17,364 nt of DNA from JAPLYB01 sp964500015 (lineage in GTDB: Archaea; Nanobdellota; Nanobdellia; Pacearchaeales; UBA284), in contig CAZCMN010000020.1 in assembly GCA_964500015.1 (NCBI GenBank), positions 1 through 17,364 of the forward strand. The letters are read 5' to 3'. The notes beneath the pieces were generated by a model that had not been told where the DNA came from, did no database searches, and saw only the letters and a program-made list of their open reading frames with translations. Positions 13,637 through 17,364 of this stretch are shown here, one piece after another. The first letter of the stretch is position 1. Each line of letters begins with the position of its first letter. The translations under genes and the position numbers were made by a program.

Positions 13637-13897
13637 TCAAAAACCCCCGGTTTTTGGCACACTAAAAAAGCTTTGCTTTTTGGTGTGCAGGAAATTTTTT
13701 GAATTTCCTCGCATGCAAAAAACACTAGAAAATCTGTAAGATTTTCGGTGTCCTAAAAAACTGGCAAGTTTTTGGGACACAGGAAATTTCATTTCTTCGT
13801 GTGCCAAAATTTGTTCAATTTTGTGCATCTTCTGATTTCCTAGAAATTTTTTAAAATTTCTGGATGCCAGAAACTTTATTTCTGATCGTTTTAGCAT
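13637..13897 (-). CDS. Possible 86-aa ORF made of the hairpin array
   Basis: The frame starts 1 nt after the purL stop (TAA-A-ATG, the same junction as infB to the nucleotidyltransferase) and ends with TGA two bases before the purQ-purM ATG. It thus fills the intergenic gap exactly. The product is basic and rich in Lys, Phe and Ser (KKFLGNQKMHKIEQILAH, KSYRFSSVF, KKQSFFSVPK) with no recognisable domain, and nearly every codon lies in a palindrome. It may be translated to couple purL and purQ-purM, or be an accident of AT-rich repeats without stop codons. I regard the repeat as the primary feature. Confidence 0.3.
   Translation of the reverse strand: MLKRSEIKFLASRNFKKFLGNQKMHKIEQILAHEEMKFPVSQKLASFLGHRKSYRFSSVFCMRGNSKNFLHTKKQSFFSVPKTGGF
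13638..13884. repeat. Array of nine interlocked hairpins between purL and purQ-purM
   Basis: Inner stems (pairing segments): 13638-13645/13649-13656; 13665-13671/13675-13681; 13689-13696/13702-13709; 13728-13734/13740-13746; 13756-13762/13767-13773; 13783-13787/13791-13795; 13805-13811/13817-13823; 13842-13849/13854-13861; 13868-13873/13879-13884. They are 5-8 bp, AT-rich, with loops of 3-5 nt. Outer GC-rich arms flank them: GCACAC 13657-13662 with GTGTGC 13683-13688; ACAC 13722-13725 with GTGT 13748-13751; GTGTCC 13748-13753 with GGACAC 13775-13780; GCATC 13825-13829 with GATGC 13863-13867. Three units share the same internal loop, TA on the 5' side and G on the 3' side. Arms such as 13748-13753 belong to two overlapping hairpins, so only one can form at a time. 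Stem sequences vary while pairing is kept, which suggests selection on structure. Confidence 0.9.
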
Positions 13898-13898
13898 T

Positions 13899-16856
13899 TT
13901 AAAAATCCTTAAATGTTTTTTTCCAAGCTTCTTTTAAATCTTTGATATTTGAATTGATAATAACATTTTCTTTTAAACCAACAACTAAAAAAGTATCATT
14001 TTGATCAACTCTACCAATCTCTGAAAAAACACAATTATTTATTTTAAGGATATTCTCAAATTCTTCTTTTTTATCTAGGCTAATTGTGACAACAAATCTT
14101 CCAGGAGATTCAGAATAAAGAATTTTATCATCTCTTTTAAGATTTTGAACTGGAATTTTTTGAAGGTCTATTTTCATTCCTAGATTTCCTGCAAAAGCTG
14201 TCTGAGATAATGCAATAGCTAAACCGCCCTTATAACAACCATGAACAGAATTAACTAAACCTTTTTCCATAATTCTGGAGAGTGTATTATAAAGATTAAT
14301 AGAACTTGAAATATCAACTTTTGGACAATTTTTTCCTATCAATCCTTTTAGTTCATAATATTCTGAAGCTCCAAGTTCATCTTTTGTTAAGCCTAAGACA
14401 TAAACTAAGTCTCCTGCACTTTTGGCATCCATTGTAACACATTTTTTAATGTCATCTATTTTGCCTGCAGCTGAAAATTGCAGTGTTGGGAGTGAAGAAA
14501 TTCTGTGCTCTCTTCCATCAATACCCTGTATATTGCCGTTCATAGACATGCTATCTTTTCCTGATATGCATGGTGTTTTAAATCCTGAACAGGAGTCATA
14601 TAATGCCTTACAAGCCCTAACAAGCTGAGCTAGTTTGTATTTTCCTTCTGGATTTTTAACTGAATCAAATAATGGACTTGGCCAGCAAAAATTATCATTT
14701 AAAGCAATTTGTTTCAATGACCCACCAACCGCAATTATTCTTCGGATAGATTCATCAAGATTACAAGAAGTCATGTCATATGTATCAATCAAGCCATATT
14801 TTGGATTAATTCCTGAAGAAATCGCAATACCTGAATCAGAATCAAAAACTGGTTTGATAACTACAGCATCACTGCAAACATCCTGCTCTTTTCCAACTAG
14901 CTGTTTAACAACACTTGTTCCCTGAACTTCGTGATCAAATTGTCTTATGATATATTCTTTAGAAGCAATGTTCTCTCTAGATAAAATTGATTTTAAAATT
15001 TCATCATGATTTGGGGGTTCGGAAATGCTTTCTTCAACATCATCTCTAGTTTTCCATTCAGCTTCTAATTCCATCTGAGGAACTCCGCTGTGCATAAAAG
15101 ACATATCTAAAAAAGCAACTGATTGATTTTGATATAAGACAAGGAACCTATTAGAAGAATTAAATTCTCCTAGAACAGAAACTTCAACATCATGTTTTTT
15201 TGCTAATTCCCGAAATTTTGAGATTTTATCTTTTGGAACAGCCAAAGTCATCCTTTCCTGGCTTTCAGAGACTAAAATTTCCCAAGGATCTAAGCCAGCA
15301 TATTTTAAAGGAACTTTATCTAGATGTAATTCACAACCGCCGCTAAACTGGGCCATTTCCCCAACTGAACTTGATAAACCTCCTGCACCATTGTCTGTTA
15401 TTCCGGTATATAATCCTAAATCTCTGGCTTCAAGAACAAAATCCTGGACTTTTTTTTGTGTGAATGGATCTCCAATCTGGACATGGCCTGCAGTTATCCA
15501 GGCACCATGTTCCATAGAAGATTCTGTTGCACCATGTATTCCGTCTTTTCCAACTCTTCCACCAATCATAACAATAAAATCCCGGGAATCTACTTTTTTC
15601 TTCCAGCCTTCTTCATTGCCTACTTTTTTAGGAATCATTCCAGCAGCAAGAACATATATTCCTGGTTTTCCTATATAACCCTCATCAAAAAAAGTAATTC
15701 CATAAGGGGTTGGAATGCCGCTTTTATTACCGCCATCTTCAACTCCTTTTCGAACACTTTCAAGAAGTCTTCTTGGATGAAATCTTGGTCTTAATATTCC
15801 TGAATAAAAAGGAGAACCTGTACAAAAACCATATGTTCCATAAACAAGTTTTGCCCCCATTCCTGTTCCCATTGGATCACGATAAACTCCTACAATTCCA
15901 GTTATTGCTCCGCCATAAGGTTCTATAGCAGACGGACTGTTATGGGTTTCACATTTAAAACAAAAAAGCCAATCTTTGTTAAATTCCATTACACCAGAAT
16001 TATCCCAAAGTGTTGAAACAACCCAGGGCAATTTTTCCTTTAATTCATTTGTTGATTTTTTTATGTATGTATTAAACAAGCTATCAATAATCTCTTCTTT
16101 ATTATTTTCTTTATAGTGAACTTTTGCATTAAAGATTTTATGTTTGCAGTGTTCACTCCAAGTTTGAGCTAAAACCTCTAATTCAACATCTGTTGGAAAA
16201 CTTAGTCCAATTTTTTCACGTTCAGCCAAAGTAGAGGGATTAAAAAAATACTCTTTTAATTTTTTCATTTCAATAAGATTCAATGCCAATGATCTTGTTT
16301 TGCTGATTTTTTGGAGCTCTTCATCAGAAACATTCAAGTCAATTTTCAAAACTGAAGGGACATGTTTTAAAGAAACCTTGGGAACAATTAATTCTAGATT
16401 TTCTCCTCTCTTTGAAATTCTAAAATGCTGGACAATCTCATTTGACAATTCCTTGGCAATCTGATTAAGGTTTTCTATTGAAAGGTTTCCTTTTATAAAA
16501 TATCTCTTAAAACTATAAACTGCATTATCTTCTGAAAATTTCTTCTTGAGAATATCTTTTATAGATTGCAGGGCTGTTTTTCCCACATTATCTGTAACGC
16601 CGGGCAAAAATCCGACTTCTATAAGCCAGTCATAGTCTTGATTTTCTTGAAATGTCTGAGTTAATTTATCTAAGAAAACTTCTTCTTTAATATTTTCAAA
16701 TTCTTCTTGAGTTATATCTAAATCCAAGACATAAAAATCAGTTGTTTTAACATCATCAATAGAAATCCCTAAATCCCTTATTATCTTTTTCTTAATTCCT
16801 TCTGCAAAAGAATCACGAATTCCCTCTTTAAACCTAACTTGTAGAGAGTAGACCAT
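13899..16856 (-). CDS. purL: Phosphoribosylformylglycinamidine synthase, large PurL without glutaminase
   Basis: This enzyme converts FGAR to FGAM with ATP and ammonia. The 985-aa protein has two PurS-like repeats at the N-terminus (about 1-70, YSLQVRFKEGIRDSFAEGI; about 76-148, WLIEVGFLPGVTDNVGKTAL). A linker and the synthetase core follow: LAQTWSEHCKHKIF with H236 in the active site, FKCETHNSPSAIEPYGGAITGIVGVYRDPMG, GITDNGAGGLSSSVGEMA and a second half with CISGKDSMS and SVHGCYKGGLAIAL. This is the E. coli-type large PurL, about 1295 aa, minus its C-terminal glutaminase domain. That activity is encoded by the next gene, so no separate purS is needed. A TATA element about 26 nt before the ATG predicts leaderless transcription. 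The protein ends where the large enzyme normally passes into the glutaminase domain. Confidence 0.95.
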   Translation of the reverse strand: MVYSLQVRFKEGIRDSFAEGIKKKIIRDLGISIDDVKTTDFYVLDLDITQEEFENIKEEVFLDKLTQTFQENQDYDWLIEVGFLPGVTDNVGKTALQSIKDILKKKFSEDNAVYSFKRYFIKGNLSIENLNQIAKELSNEIVQHFRISKRGENLELIVPKVSLKHVPSVLKIDLNVSDEELQKISKTRSLALNLIEMKKLKEYFFNPSTLAEREKIGLSFPTDVELEVLAQTWSEHCKHKIFNAKVHYKENNKEEIIDSLFNTYIKKSTNELKEKLPWVVSTLWDNSGVMEFNKDWLFCFKCETHNSPSAIEPYGGAITGIVGVYRDPMGTGMGAKLVYGTYGFCTGSPFYSGILRPRFHPRRLLESVRKGVEDGGNKSGIPTPYGITFFDEGYIGKPGIYVLAAGMIPKKVGNEEGWKKKVDSRDFIVMIGGRVGKDGIHGATESSMEHGAWITAGHVQIGDPFTQKKVQDFVLEARDLGLYTGITDNGAGGLSSSVGEMAQFSGGCELHLDKVPLKYAGLDPWEILVSESQERMTLAVPKDKISKFRELAKKHDVEVSVLGEFNSSNRFLVLYQNQSVAFLDMSFMHSGVPQMELEAEWKTRDDVEESISEPPNHDEILKSILSRENIASKEYIIRQFDHEVQGTSVVKQLVGKEQDVCSDAVVIKPVFDSDSGIAISSGINPKYGLIDTYDMTSCNLDESIRRIIAVGGSLKQIALNDNFCWPSPLFDSVKNPEGKYKLAQLVRACKALYDSCSGFKTPCISGKDSMSMNGNIQGIDGREHRISSLPTLQFSAAGKIDDIKKCVTMDAKSAGDLVYVLGLTKDELGASEYYELKGLIGKNCPKVDISSSINLYNTLSRIMEKGLVNSVHGCYKGGLAIALSQTAFAGNLGMKIDLQKIPVQNLKRDDKILYSESPGRFVVTISLDKKEEFENILKINNCVFSEIGRVDQNDTFLVVGLKENVIINSNIKDLKEAWKKTFKDF

Positions 16857-16876
16857 AATGAAGATATAAAAAGAAG

Positions 16877-16886
16877 TATATAAAGA
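16877..16886 (-). promoter_or_regulatory. TATA box for the purine operon
   Basis: On the minus strand the sequence is CTTTATATAC, centred about 26 nt before the purL ATG at 16856. Confidence 0.55.
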
Positions 16887-16943
16887 TTATAGCATAGTAA
16901 AAGTTATATTTTTTTACAATTATCTCTTTTCCTAATAAGCCAA

Positions 16944-16963
16944 GACACAAAAGTATTTGTGTC
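16944..16963. promoter_or_regulatory. 20-bp palindrome upstream of the purine operon
   Basis: GACACAAA 16944-16951 pairs perfectly with TTTGTGTC 16956-16963 around a 4-nt loop. It lies about 60 bp upstream of the purL TATA box and about 115 bp past the end of the RCK-domain gene. It may be a regulator site for the purine operon or a hairpin ending the upstream transcript. The arm GACAC recalls the hairpin arrays. The rest of the 221-bp gap shows only AT-rich sequence. Confidence 0.4.
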
Positions 16964-17077
16964 ATTGACTACAGTAAAAACAATATTTTAAAGAGAATAG
17001 TATTGATTAGGTAAGTTTTAATTAAATTAAATATTTCTATGCAATTTGGTGGGATTATGCGCTTTGTTTCTTAAGAA

Positions 17078-17364
17078 TTAATACAGATATCTGTGCAAAT
17101 CCTGGAGATATTTGATATGCTCAGATTTTAAATTAGAAAATTCTTTTTTATTAAGGTTTTTAATCATGTTCAGACATTGTTCTGCCCCTATGATAATTGG
17201 CAATAAAACATAATCTGCTCCTGCTTTGTAAAATTCCAGTGCTTCATCTATTTTTTGAGCAGTTGCAACAACAAAAATATTTGGCTTTCTTTCCTTAAAA
17301 CTTTTAATGATTAAGAGATTATCATCTTTTCTTGGAACTGTGGAAATCACTATTTTTAGATCTT
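17078..17364 (-). CDS. RCK/TrkA-N domain of a potassium transport or channel protein (5' end outside window)
   Basis: The frame stays open to the right edge, so the GTG at 17350 is internal and the visible part is the C-terminal 95 or so residues. DLKIVISTVPRKDDNLLIIK followed by NIFVVATAQKIDEALEFYKAGADYVLLPIIIGAEQCLNMIKNL matches the second half of the Rossmann-type RCK/TrkA-N domain, which binds nucleotide and gates K+ transport. The GADYVLLP segment is characteristic. Little protein follows the domain, and no RCK-C domain is present. A membrane part, if any, would lie upstream; a Kef-type antiporter or a two-helix channel are both possible. Confidence 0.75.
   Translation of the reverse strand, partial: DLKIVISTVPRKDDNLLIIKSFKERKPNIFVVATAQKIDEALEFYKAGADYVLLPIIIGAEQCLNMIKNLNKKEFSNLKSEHIKYLQDLHRYLY

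Noticed and set aside
13638..13884. CRISPR array or REP/ERIC-type repeat
   Set aside because: There are no identical repeats with unique spacers; the units are imperfect palindromes with different stems, and no cas genes are present.
1..17364. Insertion sequence, integrase or phage genes
   Set aside because: No transposase, integrase or phage structural protein motif is visible in any frame.

Overview
The window is AT-rich and archaeal. The evidence is an aIF5B-type initiation factor, an archaeal AMP phosphorylase, a class I (archaeal) CCA-adding enzyme, an intron-containing tRNA without an encoded CCA, and TATA-like boxes about 25 nt upstream of most first-gene start codons with no leader. 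Small compact genes and the gene mix suggest a DPANN-type lineage (Woesearchaeota/Pacearchaeota-like). That placement is inference, because no marker-gene tree could be run.

Layout, left to right. (1) 2-556 (+): 3' part of an MltB-like lytic transglycosylase running in from the left edge. (2) 636-748 (+): tRNA-Ile(UAU) with an intron at 37/38 and a 16-bp inverted copy of its 3' end just upstream. (3) 765-1247 (-): unknown protein. (4) infB (aIF5B) followed after 1 nt by a small nucleotidyltransferase gene (both -); a relict second copy of the infB 3' end lies on the far side of the nucleotidyltransferase gene. (5) An SLT-type lytic transglycosylase with an N-terminal anchor, a MEMO-family protein and an unknown 218-aa protein (all -). 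(6) A (+) operon: AI-2E-type permease, AMP phosphorylase, CCA-adding enzyme. (7) A probable small structured RNA (about 10235-10317). (8) A two-domain protein that may be TraB-like (-). (9) A purine cluster on (-): large PurL without its glutaminase domain, then a PurQ-PurM fusion. (10) 17078-17364 (-): RCK/TrkA-N domain, cut by the right edge.

How the genes connect. PurL, PurQ and PurM make consecutive steps of IMP synthesis (FGAR to FGAM to AIR); the glutaminase is fused to the next enzyme instead of to PurL. AMP phosphorylase opens AMP breakdown to ribose-1,5-bisphosphate, and its neighbour completes tRNA 3' ends, which the local tRNA needs. Two murein-active enzyme families within 4 kb in an organism expected to lack murein suggest action on bacterial walls.

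The most unusual structure is an array of nine short hairpins filling the gap between purL and purQ-purM (13638-13884). Many of its GC-rich arms are complementary to the arms on both sides, so neighbouring hairpins compete. A smaller cluster of the same family follows purQ-purM (11530-11653). I know of no described element with this architecture.
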